Positions 17,943 through 26,050 of a stretch of 34,833 nucleotides of DNA are shown here, piece after piece. Under the pieces are notes generated by a model. It worked only from the letters and a program-made list of their open reading frames with translations, was not told the origin of the DNA and did no database searches. The position numbers and the translations under genes are program-made. This stretch comes from an uncultured Eubacterium sp. (GTDB lineage: Bacteria > Bacillota > Clostridia > Lachnospirales > Lachnospiraceae). Location: positions 1-34,833 of the forward strand of contig CANDJR010000003.1 in the NCBI GenBank assembly GCA_947385105.1, read 5' to 3'. The first letter of the stretch is position 1; each line of letters opens with the position of its first letter.

Positions 17943-19904
17943 CTATAGCCCTGTTAACAGCATCTCTATCATATCACTGACTGTCTGGATATAACGGCTG
18001 GATGCATTATAAGCGTTTTGATATTTGATCATCTTTGTTAATTCTTCATCCGTTGATACGCCAATAACACCTGCACGCTGATTTTCTGTAGCATCTACAG
18101 TCCCTTGCAGACTTTCTGTCGTACTTTCATACACAGAGCCTAAGATTCCGATTTCTCCAATCATTTCTTTGTAATATTCGCTAAACGTATATTGTGTCGA
18201 ATAACGCGGATTAATAGTCAGTGACTGTTCATCCCATAAGGTTGCCAGTTTATTCGCCAGGCTATAATCGATTTCCTGTTTATTATTAATATATGGCAGA
18301 TTGGTAGCCTGTCGTTTTAAATTATAGTTAATATCTATTTCTGAAGTTGTATACTGTTTCGAAGCATCATAAGAGTAATTTTCATTTAATACATAAAAAT
18401 CTGTGCCGTTAATTGTCTGTAAAATATATTTCTCATTTCCCTTTTTGTTCCAAGGTGTATAAGGCACGCTGTATGACACTACGCCGTCCAATTCACCTGT
18501 TTCTGTATCAAAATCAGTATAAGTGCTTACCATCGTATTTTTGTCATCAAAAATATGGTAGGTTTTTCCATTTGCATAATATTCTTTTGAATCATCGACA
18601 TCTTCAAAATTATAAATATAATATTCACGAAACTTTTTTGTTTCCGGATCATATGCCTGCACAGTCTTAAAACGTTCGCAGCCGGATCTGGTAAACAACT
18701 CCTGCGGAGGTTTTTTTCCGTCAGCGCCTACGCAGCAATTTTCCTCATCCAAGACACGGACATTACTATAAGAAGAATATGTGCCGTCATCATTTTTCAC
18801 AATTAGCTGATCCATTTTTTTGGTCGGTGCAAGCAATTCATTAATTTGTGATACAATTCCATGGACGAGTTGATCAAATTCTGCCTGCGTATTCTGCATA
18901 ATTGACATACCGATCGTTTTATCATACTTGTCTGCATCTGCACCCAAAATATCGTTGAAATTAGAAATAGCATTTCCCCTTGCCTGGACAAGTGCTTTTA
19001 ATTCTCCAATATCAGTATCAAATTCCGTACATATTTCGCGCGAAAAATCTAAGACTTCTTCATAATATCCACTTTCTTCATTTGATAAATGAGGCCAGTA
19101 CGGCGTAATATATCCTGTGGATTTATCTGTCTTTTCTCCTATTTCATAGCAATACATACCATCTACTAACAATACGCCTTCGAATGTGAGAGATACGACG
19201 CCATTTGGCTGTTCAGAATAAAGAATATTCCCATATTTACTCAGCTGGTCAATCGCATAATCTCTGACGTCACGCTCATTCATTGCTGTTTCACGGCCGC
19301 CTGTTTCGATCGCTTGTATTTGCTTATTCATTTCGAAGATGGTTTTCGCATAGTTATTAATCGCAGCAATATCTTCAGAAATTTGTGAATTAATATTGTA
19401 TTGATAGTTTGAAAGCCCGCGCATAATTGCCTGTGCACGCTTTACAAACAAGCTGCCCTTTTGGATGACAAGGTTTTGATTTACCATATCCGATGGATCT
19501 TTGGATAATTCCTGGAAAGACTGCCAAAGACTTGTCTGGCCTGTCAAAATTTCCTGAAAAGCAGTACCTTCTAATTCCTGGAAATAATTCTGCACCTCGT
19601 CAATGGCCTCAAACATTGCAGAATAATAAGACTGTCTTCCATTTTCTGTCCGGAAAGCCTTATCTAAAAAGATATCTCTTGCATGCACTAATTCCCCAAT
19701 GGATGTGCCAAGTCCGGTTAATTTTTTATAATTGTTTTTGGAATAACCGATATTGTTATATGATGTATCACGAAAAACAACCTGCTGACGTACATACCCT
19801 GGGGTATTTACGTTGGCCAGGTTGTTTGCTACATTGTTGATCGCATCCTGAGAAGCTTTCAACCCCGTATTTCCTATCATTAAGGAACCCATTCCATTTG
19901 CCAT
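17943..19904 (-). CDS. flgK: flagellar hook-associated protein FlgK (HAP1), first copy
   Basis: A 653-residue HAP1-type protein with N-terminal SLMIGNTGLKASQDAINNVA followed by NLANVNTPGYVRQQV, the FlgK helical section (NERDVRDYAIDQLSKYGNILY, then GVVSLTFEGVLLVDG) and C-terminal LTKMIKYQNAYNASSRYIQTVSDMIEMLL. The start is set at 19904: AGGAG lies 10 nt upstream, whereas the in-frame GTG at 19913 would sit directly on the Shine-Dalgarno. It is 21 nt downstream of flgN, its export chaperone gene, and 19 nt upstream of the second flgK. The middle domain has a Cys pair (ENCCVG), which is rare in exported flagellar proteins. Confidence 0.92.
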   Translation of the reverse strand: MANGMGSLMIGNTGLKASQDAINNVANNLANVNTPGYVRQQVVFRDTSYNNIGYSKNNYKKLTGLGTSIGELVHARDIFLDKAFRTENGRQSYYSAMFEAIDEVQNYFQELEGTAFQEILTGQTSLWQSFQELSKDPSDMVNQNLVIQKGSLFVKRAQAIMRGLSNYQYNINSQISEDIAAINNYAKTIFEMNKQIQAIETGGRETAMNERDVRDYAIDQLSKYGNILYSEQPNGVVSLTFEGVLLVDGMYCYEIGEKTDKSTGYITPYWPHLSNEESGYYEEVLDFSREICTEFDTDIGELKALVQARGNAISNFNDILGADADKYDKTIGMSIMQNTQAEFDQLVHGIVSQINELLAPTKKMDQLIVKNDDGTYSSYSNVRVLDEENCCVGADGKKPPQELFTRSGCERFKTVQAYDPETKKFREYYIYNFEDVDDSKEYYANGKTYHIFDDKNTMVSTYTDFDTETGELDGVVSYSVPYTPWNKKGNEKYILQTINGTDFYVLNENYSYDASKQYTTSEIDINYNLKRQATNLPYINNKQEIDYSLANKLATLWDEQSLTINPRYSTQYTFSEYYKEMIGEIGILGSVYESTTESLQGTVDATENQRAGVIGVSTDEELTKMIKYQNAYNASSRYIQTVSDMIEMLLTGL

Positions 19905-19925
19905 AATTGCCACGCTCCTATCCCG

Positions 19926-20438
19926 TTATTGTTTCGCGTCAAATCCGCTGCTGCCAAGTATATCACCTGTATTGTAGGCACTCTTATTATAGTTCGCCGT
20001 CGTAGGCGCGGAACGCATACTTCGAAATAGAGTCAGGTCAAATTCAACCATATCCAGAGCCTGATTGAGCAATATCTGGTTTTGTTCGTTTAATTTACGA
20101 ACAGTTTCCAATGTCGTCTTTAACTGAGTTTTAAGATTTTCTAGTTGTTCTTGTTCCTTAGGCTGATTTCCTAACATACTGATAATCGTTCCCAGGGTGA
20201 AATCTTCCTCTGGCTGATTTAATACAACTGCCATATCGTGCATAACTTTTTTACGGCGGTTATCCAGATTTTGAATTTTACTGGTCACATTTTGTTCTAA
20301 ATCAACGATTTTTTCCAGTGTCGGAACATCGGCTTTAATGATGACCTGTTTTTTTTCTTTGGTTAACGCTTCTAAATTTTGATATGCTTCATGTTCACTT
20401 TTTAAAACCTGTATCAGGTCATCCATTAAACTTGCCAC
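19926..20438 (-). CDS. flgN: flagellar export chaperone FlgN
   Basis: FlgN keeps FlgK and FlgL export-ready in the cytoplasm. The 170-residue protein is helical, starts with LMDDLIQVLKSEHEAYQNL, has EKIVDLEQNVTSKIQNLDNRRKKVM, and a later NEQNQILLNQALDMVEFDLTLF segment typical of FlgN. The start is taken as GTG at 20438, with AGGA 7 nt upstream; the next ATG (20426) is too far from that site. It lies between flgM and flgK, its standard position. Confidence 0.9.
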   Translation of the reverse strand: MASLMDDLIQVLKSEHEAYQNLEALTKEKKQVIIKADVPTLEKIVDLEQNVTSKIQNLDNRRKKVMHDMAVVLNQPEEDFTLGTIISMLGNQPKEQEQLENLKTQLKTTLETVRKLNEQNQILLNQALDMVEFDLTLFRSMRSAPTTANYNKSAYNTGDILGSSGFDAKQ

Positions 20439-20480
20439 TGTTTATCCTCGCATTTCTATGATTGTTTTATGACTATTATG

Positions 20481-20765
20481 CTATTTATTTGTATGGGCAT
20501 AATAGCTAGCTAACAATTTGCTTGCAAAATCTCCAGTATCAACGTCATAGTTTCCAGATTGTATGCTTGATTTAAGCTCTGCTACTCTATCTTCCCTGAT
20601 ATCCGAAGCTGATGCGACTGCCTGTTTTGCGATTTGATAATCTTTTCCTGCCCTTGAAATCTGAACCTGATCACGCGCAGAGGTTATTTCTGCGGTATTT
20701 TTAGCTTTTGAAGGCTTTGTAGTGTTGTATAAATTCGCGATCTGATTATAAGCATCTATACGCAT
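20481..20765 (-). CDS. flgM: anti-sigma-28 factor FlgM
   Basis: FlgM holds SigD inactive until the hook is complete. The 94-residue protein starts MRIDAYNQIANLYNTT, has DQVQISRAGKDYQIAKQAV in the middle, and ends with the sigma-binding helices VAELKSSIQSGNYDVDTGDFASKLLASYY. The start is the ATG at 20765 with AAAGGAG 9 nt upstream; an in-frame ATG at 20774 overlaps that Shine-Dalgarno. A SigD promoter lies 70-96 nt upstream, giving the usual autogenous loop. Its first codons reappear in the leader of the surface protein at 22363. Confidence 0.95.
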   Translation of the reverse strand: MRIDAYNQIANLYNTTKPSKAKNTAEITSARDQVQISRAGKDYQIAKQAVASASDIREDRVAELKSSIQSGNYDVDTGDFASKLLASYYAHTNK

Positions 20766-20834
20766 AATAGGCATCTCCTTTCATCGTATCGTCCTTGATT
20801 CATTTTAGAACTCTTGTGATGTTCTATACATCTT

Positions 20835-20861
20835 TTATCGGATTTTTTTCGAAATTTGTTA
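20835..20861 (-). promoter_or_regulatory. SigD (sigma-28) promoter of flgM
   Basis: On the minus strand TAAC (20861-20858) and CCGATAA (20841-20835) are 16 nt apart, with the CCGATAA half perfect. It would drive flgM-flgN-flgK-flgK-flgL. Confidence 0.8.
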
Positions 20862-20911
20862 GTTGTTTTTCTAATTTTGTGTAAAAAGGACGTATTCCAT
20901 ACAGTACAAAA

Positions 20912-20933
20912 GGCAAACATATTGCTACTTGCC
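20912..20933 (-). terminator. weak terminator after the CgeB-like gene
   Basis: On the minus strand GGCAA and TTGCC form a 5-bp stem with a 12-nt loop, followed by TTTTG. It is short, so read-through into flgM is likely. Confidence 0.3.
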
Positions 20934-20942
20934 CAAACAATG

Positions 20943-22109
20943 TTATATCATGCTGGAAACATGTGTCAGTATCTGTTTTACTTGTGTCTGATAGGAAAAT
21001 AAAGCCTTTACTTTTTGATATCCTGACGCTGCAATTTGCTCCCGTTCTTTATCGTGAGATAAATAATAGCCGGCTTTTTGAATTAAATCAGTGAGGTTAT
21101 CATAAAATACAAAATCCCGTCCTGCTTCAAAAAATTCCGCTAATTCAGGCTGATAATTTGTCAGCAAAAATCCGCCGCAGCCCATAATATCCAATGCTCT
21201 TAGCGGAATACCAGAAGTAATCGAGCGCAAAGAAATATTTAAGTTAATTTTAGATTTATAAAAAACAAAAGGCATCTGATCTTGATAGGACACGGTTCCT
21301 TTATATGCGGCATTTGGACATAATTGTGCGTTTGAAGCAGAGTAAAGGCTTACAGGATAATGCCGTGCCAATGATGTTAAATAGGAAATGCGTTCATAGG
21401 AGGTGATTTTTGCCAAAATAAAATGTTGGAACACTGCACGCGCTGGAATCGGGCAGTTTGGATCAACATCAAGCTTAATATATTTTTGCAGTTTTTGGAC
21501 CAAATCTGTTGTTAATAAAGGTTCAGTCAGATTGCATCCCCAGATTTGTTTTTGCGAAGCCAGTATCCCATCTACATAGCCTTTTACATGTGCAGGCAAA
21601 AATTGTACATGGTTTAATTGGGTATGCTCATATAAAGTGCCTACAAATGAAATATCATCCTCATACTCTCTGTCAAAGGGAAATTCTGACAGATGCAGTA
21701 ACTTGCTAAGACGCGCTGTATTACATGCCAAAGGCAGATGATATGCGTGTTTTGCACCAAGCGCTGTAACAGTATGAAGCATATCTTTGTCAAATAGAAA
21801 GATAATATTTCTATTACTTTGGATCGTAGGGGAGTACAAAGTCCAATGTGGACAGTCGTATACCCAGGATACATAGTTGATTTGATACTGCTCTGCAAGC
21901 TGGGAGAGAAAGGGAATATAATTAAAACTGAATATAAAATGAAAGGAAGAGCTTTGTAATTTGGTTTCCAAAGATGCTGTCAGTTTTGGATCGCTTAAAT
22001 AATTCTGGATCACAGCCCTTATGATACAAACATTGTGTCCAAGTGCAGTTAATGTATGTGTAAAATCATGCATAGAGTTTTCACCCCATGAGAAGTATAA
22101 AATATTCAT
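20943..22109 (-). CDS. CgeB-like glycosyltransferase with DUF3880-type N-terminus (subtype B)
   Basis: A 388-residue paralogue of the plus-strand genes at 3863 and 6128. It shows FIFSFNYIPFLSQLA, VYDCPHWTLYSPT, NIIFLFDKD, ISFVGTLYEHTQ and NLNISLRSITSGIPLRALDI with GGFLLTNYQ. AAGGA precedes the ATG by 9 nt. It stands alone between the surface-protein gene and flgM, transcribed in the direction of the flagellar operon and possibly reading into it. This places a glycosyltransferase on the flgM side of the flagellar block as well as on the flagellin side, supporting a link between these enzymes and the flagellum (inference). Confidence 0.85.
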   Translation of the reverse strand: MNILYFSWGENSMHDFTHTLTALGHNVCIIRAVIQNYLSDPKLTASLETKLQSSSFHFIFSFNYIPFLSQLAEQYQINYVSWVYDCPHWTLYSPTIQSNRNIIFLFDKDMLHTVTALGAKHAYHLPLACNTARLSKLLHLSEFPFDREYEDDISFVGTLYEHTQLNHVQFLPAHVKGYVDGILASQKQIWGCNLTEPLLTTDLVQKLQKYIKLDVDPNCPIPARAVFQHFILAKITSYERISYLTSLARHYPVSLYSASNAQLCPNAAYKGTVSYQDQMPFVFYKSKINLNISLRSITSGIPLRALDIMGCGGFLLTNYQPELAEFFEAGRDFVFYDNLTDLIQKAGYYLSHDKEREQIAASGYQKVKALFSYQTQVKQILTHVSSMI

Positions 22110-22250
22110 GCTAATTATCCTTATCCGTTTCTTAATTTTTTGTAGGCTTATTTTCAGATAAAGCCGCCTGGACTGGCAGCTGTATTTTGCTTTGTAACAT
22201 ATATTTACTATAACATATTTATCAAAAATGTAAAATGGAATCTATGGCAA

Positions 22251-22285
22251 TAAAAAACGGTATAGCCCGATAGGGCTATACCGTT
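22251..22285 (-). terminator. strong intrinsic terminator of the left surface-protein gene
   Basis: A 13-bp perfect stem AACGGTATAGCCC/GGGCTATACCGTT with a 4-nt loop is followed, on the minus strand, by TTTTTTA. It lies ~80 nt after the stop codon of the gene at 22363. Confidence 0.9.
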
Positions 22286-22362
22286 TATATTGAACAATTA
22301 GGCTTTGCTCAAATTATAAAAAGACAAACATATCTTTTTCAAACATTACAAAACAATATATG

Positions 22363-23811
22363 TTATAAAGTAGCTGCTGGTGTAGAAACAGTCTTTGGAA
22401 CGTCAATTACACCCAATTTCTGGTAATTGCCAACCCAAGTTTTTGTCTTCTTATCGCCAGCTTTGCGGATGTAAACTTGCTGATCATCTGCAATGCCTTT
22501 CAAAGTAACAGTTTTTGTAGAAGCAATCTTTGTTGCCTTTGCATCAGCTGGTACACTAGTAGCATCTTTTGCTACTAATACAACTTCATAGGCAAGTTTA
22601 CCATTGTTTGTAATTTTAAGAACGTTGTTTTTACCTGCTTTAGCATATTCAACCTTCAAAACAGATGCTGTATCAGCTGTAGCTTCTTTTAAAACAGCTT
22701 CAGCGACACCTTTTCCGCCGTATTCTTTTGTTTCACCAGCTGGTGGAGTAGGTGCTGTATCTTTTGTATTGCCAGCAGTTAACAAACCAGCTTCAAAATC
22801 AGCAGGTTTTTCAATTGCTACGCGTGTCCATTTAGAAGCAGCTTTCTTACCTGCTGTTGCCTGTGCACGTACTTCAACAGTTGCAGTTTTTTCAGTGCTA
22901 GCATTAACAGATTCTAACAGAGCTTCAACAGTAATTACTTTCTTGTCAGCGTTCTTTACAGCTTGGTTTGCGTTATCTTTATCAAATTTCAAACCTGTAG
23001 CAGCAGCAACGCGGTATTCGCTTGCCTTAGGCAGAGTAACAGTTGATTTTGTATAATCAACAGCAACAGCTGGTCCTTTTGCACGAGCAGCAATATTTAA
23101 TTTTGCTTCTTTGCCTGGCAGCTTAGCAGCTTCATATACTTTTACAGACTGTTCGCCATATTTCAGAGCCTCATCGCTCTGTGTAGACAAGGTAGCGGAA
23201 GGAGCAGCAGCTGTTCCAGATGTGCCTCTTGGTCTGATATATAAAGTAGCGCCTTCATGCTGGTATTGTGTGAAATCTACTACTTTGCTATTTGCATAGA
23301 GATTTGCCCAAGTGCCATAGGTTGTTCTATATTCATATGCATCGCTGTCAACTGCTTTTGCAGCTGTTTTAGCAGCAGAAGCACTTGCACCTGTACCAAC
23401 CTTTAATTCAGCAGTTGAAGCATCGAATACAGCACTGGTAGCTTTATCTACTGCAGGAATTTTAACAACAGATACGCTGTCTTTTGCATTTGCTGTCAAT
23501 ACAAGATAATTATCTTTTGTATTGTTTAATTTAGACAAATCAATTGTCTGAGCGCCAGTTCCATCATAAATATCCCAAGTAGCTACAGTAACAGCTTTTG
23601 TTTTTGCATTTACTTTACCTACACCAACGAGAAGCTCGCCGTTTGAGCCGGTAGCTGTTAACTGCTGTTTTGTTGTATCAATACTTACAGCTGAAACGCC
23701 TGAATCTGCGAACGCTCCATCTGCTGCTTTTGCAATAACTGGAGCTGTAATCAAACATACTGCTGCAGCTGCTGCAAACACTGTCCCTTGTAATACTTTC
23801 TTCAATTGCAT
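22363..23811 (-). CDS. secreted surface protein, left paralogue (unknown family)
   Basis: A 482-residue exported protein. It has a Sec signal peptide (MQLKKVLQGTVFAAAAAVCL, cleavage near AKAADG). The mature part is rich in Ala, Lys, Thr and Val, has no Cys, and reads as a series of beta-rich repeats (for example IDLSKLNNTKDNYLVL and VDFTQYQHEGATLYIRPR). No LPXTG, SLH or choline-binding motif is seen, so how it attaches is unknown. Its paralogue at 26385 shares the signal peptide, LPGKEAK, NIAARAKGPAV, KKAASKWTR and the tail TKTWVG, LGVIDVPK. The frame is open further upstream to 24003, but the Shine-Dalgarno ACAAGGAGG and the signal peptide fix the start at 23811. A long, structured leader with SigD promoters precedes it. 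An S-layer-like or extracellular-matrix role is possible. Confidence 0.85.
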   Translation of the reverse strand: MQLKKVLQGTVFAAAAAVCLITAPVIAKAADGAFADSGVSAVSIDTTKQQLTATGSNGELLVGVGKVNAKTKAVTVATWDIYDGTGAQTIDLSKLNNTKDNYLVLTANAKDSVSVVKIPAVDKATSAVFDASTAELKVGTGASASAAKTAAKAVDSDAYEYRTTYGTWANLYANSKVVDFTQYQHEGATLYIRPRGTSGTAAAPSATLSTQSDEALKYGEQSVKVYEAAKLPGKEAKLNIAARAKGPAVAVDYTKSTVTLPKASEYRVAAATGLKFDKDNANQAVKNADKKVITVEALLESVNASTEKTATVEVRAQATAGKKAASKWTRVAIEKPADFEAGLLTAGNTKDTAPTPPAGETKEYGGKGVAEAVLKEATADTASVLKVEYAKAGKNNVLKITNNGKLAYEVVLVAKDATSVPADAKATKIASTKTVTLKGIADDQQVYIRKAGDKKTKTWVGNYQKLGVIDVPKTVSTPAATL

Positions 23812-24070
23812 AATTGAATACCTCCTTGTAATTTTGTATGAACATTTTACATCCCTGTTCCCACACTTGCGGGGATTCTCTGCCCGGGCTTCTGACACTT
23901 TACATGTAATAACAAATGAGCCTGCCCAAAGCATAATAGATATGGAATAGCAGGTAACCTTTTGTATGATCCATATCTTATAAAAGCGCAACAAAACCGA
24001 CAAATAAACTGTACAATTATACTGCGGCTTTTATTCTCATTAAATAAATACCTCCTTGTTTGTTGTGTTT
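23812..24070 (-). promoter_or_regulatory. structured 5' leader of the left surface-protein gene (leader copy L)
   Basis: Homologous to the right leader at 26126-26384, in inverted orientation. On the transcript: an AAAAG-(C)-CGCAG/TTGCGCTTTT stem (24032-23982 region), a 9-bp AGATATGGA/TCCATATCT stem (23978-23938), and a CCCGC/GTGGG hairpin (23873-23860). The last two stems of the right copy pair with different bases. ACAGGGATGT (23858-23849) matches the CsrA consensus core ACARGGAUGU, and ACAAGGAGGT (23829-23820) is the Shine-Dalgarno; their GGA cores are 29 nt apart. Confidence 0.75.
24017..24040 (-). CDS. leader mini-ORF MRIKAAV
   Basis: A 7-codon ORF (MRIKAAV, stop TAA) whose ATG shares a base with the stop of the preceding mini-ORF (TAATG) and has AAGGAGG upstream. 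The right leader has the counterpart MRVKVAAD at 26152. Its codons form the 5' side of the first leader stem, so ribosomes reading it would open that stem. Small size makes this a candidate, not a proven gene. Confidence 0.5.
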   Translation of the reverse strand: MRIKAAV

Positions 24071-24099
24071 GTGTATCTGCTATAAGCATCTATACGCAT
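24040..24099 (-). CDS. FlgM-like N-terminal mini-ORF (19 codons)
   Basis: This encodes MRIDAYSRYTNTTNKEVFI and stops. The first six residues are identical to FlgM (MRIDAYNQIANLYNTT), and the first 18 nt match flgM exactly. It follows a perfect SigD promoter by 20 nt. It looks like the captured 5' end of a flgM gene acting as a promoter-plus-leader module; its stop overlaps the next mini-ORF. No upstream Shine-Dalgarno is obvious. Confidence 0.5.
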   Translation of the reverse strand: MRIDAYSRYTNTTNKEVFI

Positions 24100-24119
24100 T
24101 TTTGCTTCTTCTGACTATT

Positions 24120-24146
24120 TTATCGGCTGCTTTATCAAATAGTTTA
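24120..24146 (-). promoter_or_regulatory. SigD (sigma-28) promoter P1 of the left surface-protein gene
   Basis: On the minus strand TAAA (24146-24143), 16 nt, then CCGATAA (24126-24120), with G before the -10: a perfect TAAA-N15-GCCGATAA match. The leader from here to the start codon is about 300 nt. Confidence 0.85.
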
Positions 24147-24247
24147 ACATTCTTTGCTATTATTTTACAGCTTTTAAATCAAATAGCTTACTTTAGACAT
24201 TTATGCAAAACTACAAAACACAATACCTCCATGTAATAAAGTAATAA

Positions 24248-24268
24248 TTACAAGCATTCGATGCGCAT
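24248..24268 (-). CDS. second FlgM-like mini-ORF (MRIECL)
   Basis: A 6-codon ORF (MRIECL, stop TAA) in the same position relative to promoter P2 as MRIDAY is to P1. The surrounding AAGCAAARAATGCGYAT sequence is shared between the two modules, indicating a tandem duplication. An ACATGGAGGT ribosome-site-like element follows ~20 nt later. Confidence 0.4.
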   Translation of the reverse strand: MRIECL

Positions 24269-24290
24269 TCTTTGCTTATACTTATTATAG

Positions 24291-24317
24291 ATATCGACCG
24301 TAATATAAAAAACTTTA
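24291..24317 (-). promoter_or_regulatory. SigD (sigma-28) promoter P2 of the left surface-protein gene
   Basis: On the minus strand TAAA (24317-24314), 16 nt, then TCGATAT (24297-24291): one mismatch to the consensus -10. It lies about 170 nt upstream of P1, giving a leader of about 470 nt. Confidence 0.7.
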
Positions 24318-24526
24318 GCTTTATTTTTGCGTTTTTATAAAATTTTCCAAAAAAATGTTAACTTCTTGTTATAATAAAAAAATATTTATATTATTATTAT
24401 AGTTTTAAAAATGTATAAGTGATTTATTTATGACTGCATAGATTAAAATCGTAACATATGATATTCTATAAATTGAACAAAGAAAAATACAATATTTTTC
24501 AAAAATTATTATGTATTTTTCTGATT

Positions 24527-24550
24527 TTAGCGACTATTTGGCGACTATTT
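24527..24550 (+). repeat. left inverted repeat flanking the recombinase gene
   Basis: TTAGCGACTATTT (24527-24539), followed after one base by a second GCGACTATTT (24541-24550). The 13-mer recurs in inverted orientation at 26012-26024 on the other side of the recombinase gene. It ends 10 nt from the recombinase stop codon. It could be a recombination core site or an arm-type binding site. Confidence 0.7.
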
Positions 24551-24560
24551 AAACCTTCTT

Positions 24561-25853
24561 CTATTCTTTATTCAGCATGCATTCTAAAATATTTGCTGTT
24601 TCTTGTTCGCTTTCTTCATAAGAATGGATGTAATACTTCATAGTTGTTATCATATCAGAGTGTCCCAATTTTTTGGATATTGTTTTTGTATCAACTTTAT
24701 TTGAACGAACTAATAAGGATGCATTGGTATGCCTTAATGCATGCAGACTTAGGATGGGCAGTTGTTCTTTTTCCGTTGCTTTCCGATTATATTCTTTAAT
24801 TAGTTTATGAAATTTGTTATAAGGGGTATTTATATGCATAATATTACCATCGGATTGGATGAATAACCAATTTTTACCTTTCCATTTGCTGTCGAGTCTT
24901 TTCTTATATAAATTCTGTTCCCGCTGATATTCTTCAAGCACCTGTATCACAGATTGAGGTAAAGTTACGGTTCGTATAGAACCTTTTGTTTTTGGTTCTT
25001 TTATTACAATTTTACCTTTTATGTAACATGCAGACTGCTTGATATGAATTTTACTATGCTCGAAATCAATATGATGCCATTCCAATGCTAAAATCTCCCC
25101 TTTACGAAGTCCGCCAAAGATCGCTATCTGAAAGAAAGCCCGGTACTGAATTTGCATGACATATGTATCTGCATCCTTTATTGCAGATATTGAATTTTCG
25201 GCTGATGGCTGTGGCTTAAATAATTCACACCTTTCATCCAGAAATTTCAAAAAACACCGGGTCTGTTCTACTGTAAAATACTTGATCTTTTCTCTTTGTC
25301 TGGATAGTTTTGGAATCTTTGCTTTATGGCAAGGATTACTGTCAATTAATTCCCAATGTACAGCAGTGGACAGGATGGAAGAAAGAATTATTTTGAATCG
25401 GCAAATACTGCCATAAGAATAACCACCTGGTTTTCCGTCATGCCTTGCTCCATCCTGTATGAGAGATATATAAAATTTTTCAATATCATATGGCCTGATT
25501 TTACTTAGCTTTATCTGGCCCAGGGATGGAATGATGATTTGTTCGATTACATGAAGATATGCATGAAATGTTGTTCTTTCCAACTGGATTTCTGCAAAAG
25601 CTGCAATCCATTCCTGTACAAATTTTTCAAGCGTTATTTTTTCACCCCGCATATAGTTTCCGCTTTTTACTTTTCCCTCAAATTCAAATACAAATTTATG
25701 CAGTGCCTTTTCCTGCTGTTTTTTCGTCATATACGGATCTGGTACATAAGTTGTAGTTTTCCTAATCTTCTTTCCATTGCTGTCATAACCGTTAGAAACT
25801 TCAATCTTGTAACTGATTCCTTTTTTGTTTTGCATTGTTCTTACGTATGCCAT
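24561..25853 (-). CDS. tyrosine recombinase/integrase (phage/Tn916 type)
   Basis: A 430-residue site-specific recombinase. The layout is that of phage and conjugative-transposon integrases: an N-terminal arm-binding region (about 1-65, YKIEVSNGYDSNGKKIRKTT), a core-binding helical domain (about 70-190, starting TLEKFVQEW) and the catalytic domain. Catalytic residues are all present: R250 (GGLRKGE), K288 (EPKTKG), H371-x-x-R374 (HALRH), H398 (LGHSD) and the nucleophile Y408 (KYYIH). GGAG precedes the ATG. There are no excisionase, relaxase or phage genes around it. It sits between two divergent surface-protein genes and is bracketed by 13-bp inverted repeats. It may be a domesticated invertase or the remnant of an element; the intact active site argues that it works. 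Confidence 0.93.
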   Translation of the reverse strand: MAYVRTMQNKKGISYKIEVSNGYDSNGKKIRKTTTYVPDPYMTKKQQEKALHKFVFEFEGKVKSGNYMRGEKITLEKFVQEWIAAFAEIQLERTTFHAYLHVIEQIIIPSLGQIKLSKIRPYDIEKFYISLIQDGARHDGKPGGYSYGSICRFKIILSSILSTAVHWELIDSNPCHKAKIPKLSRQREKIKYFTVEQTRCFLKFLDERCELFKPQPSAENSISAIKDADTYVMQIQYRAFFQIAIFGGLRKGEILALEWHHIDFEHSKIHIKQSACYIKGKIVIKEPKTKGSIRTVTLPQSVIQVLEEYQREQNLYKKRLDSKWKGKNWLFIQSDGNIMHINTPYNKFHKLIKEYNRKATEKEQLPILSLHALRHTNASLLVRSNKVDTKTISKKLGHSDMITTMKYYIHSYEESEQETANILECMLNKE

Positions 25854-26011
25854 TTTTTTCTCCTTTGTAAATAAATAATTGTTTATTTTAAGTCATTGCC
25901 TATGAAAAATCACTTTAATATGAAAGAATTGTGATTTCTTAAAAAATTATAATACATATCATGTAAATAGTCTGTTATAGCTAAAATAATGATTCATAAT
26001 ACTAATTTTAA

Positions 26012-26032
26012 AAATAGTCGCTAATTAGCCGC
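26012..26032 (-). repeat. right inverted repeat flanking the recombinase gene
   Basis: AAATAGTCGCTAA (26012-26024) is the exact reverse complement of the left 13-mer TTAGCGACTATTT. It is followed by TTAGCCGC, so a degenerate second copy (GCGGCTAATTA on the minus strand) sits next to it. It lies ~160 nt upstream of the recombinase start. Confidence 0.7.
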
Positions 26033-26050
26033 TTTATTTTACATATGTAT

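Noticed and set aside
23812-24003. 64-residue N-terminal extension of the left surface protein
   Set aside because: A Shine-Dalgarno and signal peptide sit at 23811, the paralogue starts at the same place, and the extension runs through the conserved leader RNA.
23812-24070. Leader as a c-di-GMP (GEMM-I) or cobalamin riboswitch
   Set aside because: The known conserved cores and tetraloop/receptor are not seen; only general stem structure is shared.
24113-24121. AAATAGTC near SigD promoter P1 as a third recombination site
   Set aside because: Only 8-9 bases match the 13-mer, and they overlap the promoter; chance is likely in A/T-rich DNA.
24458-24643. 61-aa plus-strand ORF across the left inverted repeat
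   Set aside because: It has no ribosome site and overlaps the end of the recombinase gene on the other strand.
24561-25853. Recombinase as part of a prophage or conjugative transposon in this window
   Set aside because: No other phage, relaxase or excisionase gene is present, and the flanking repeats are inverted, not direct.
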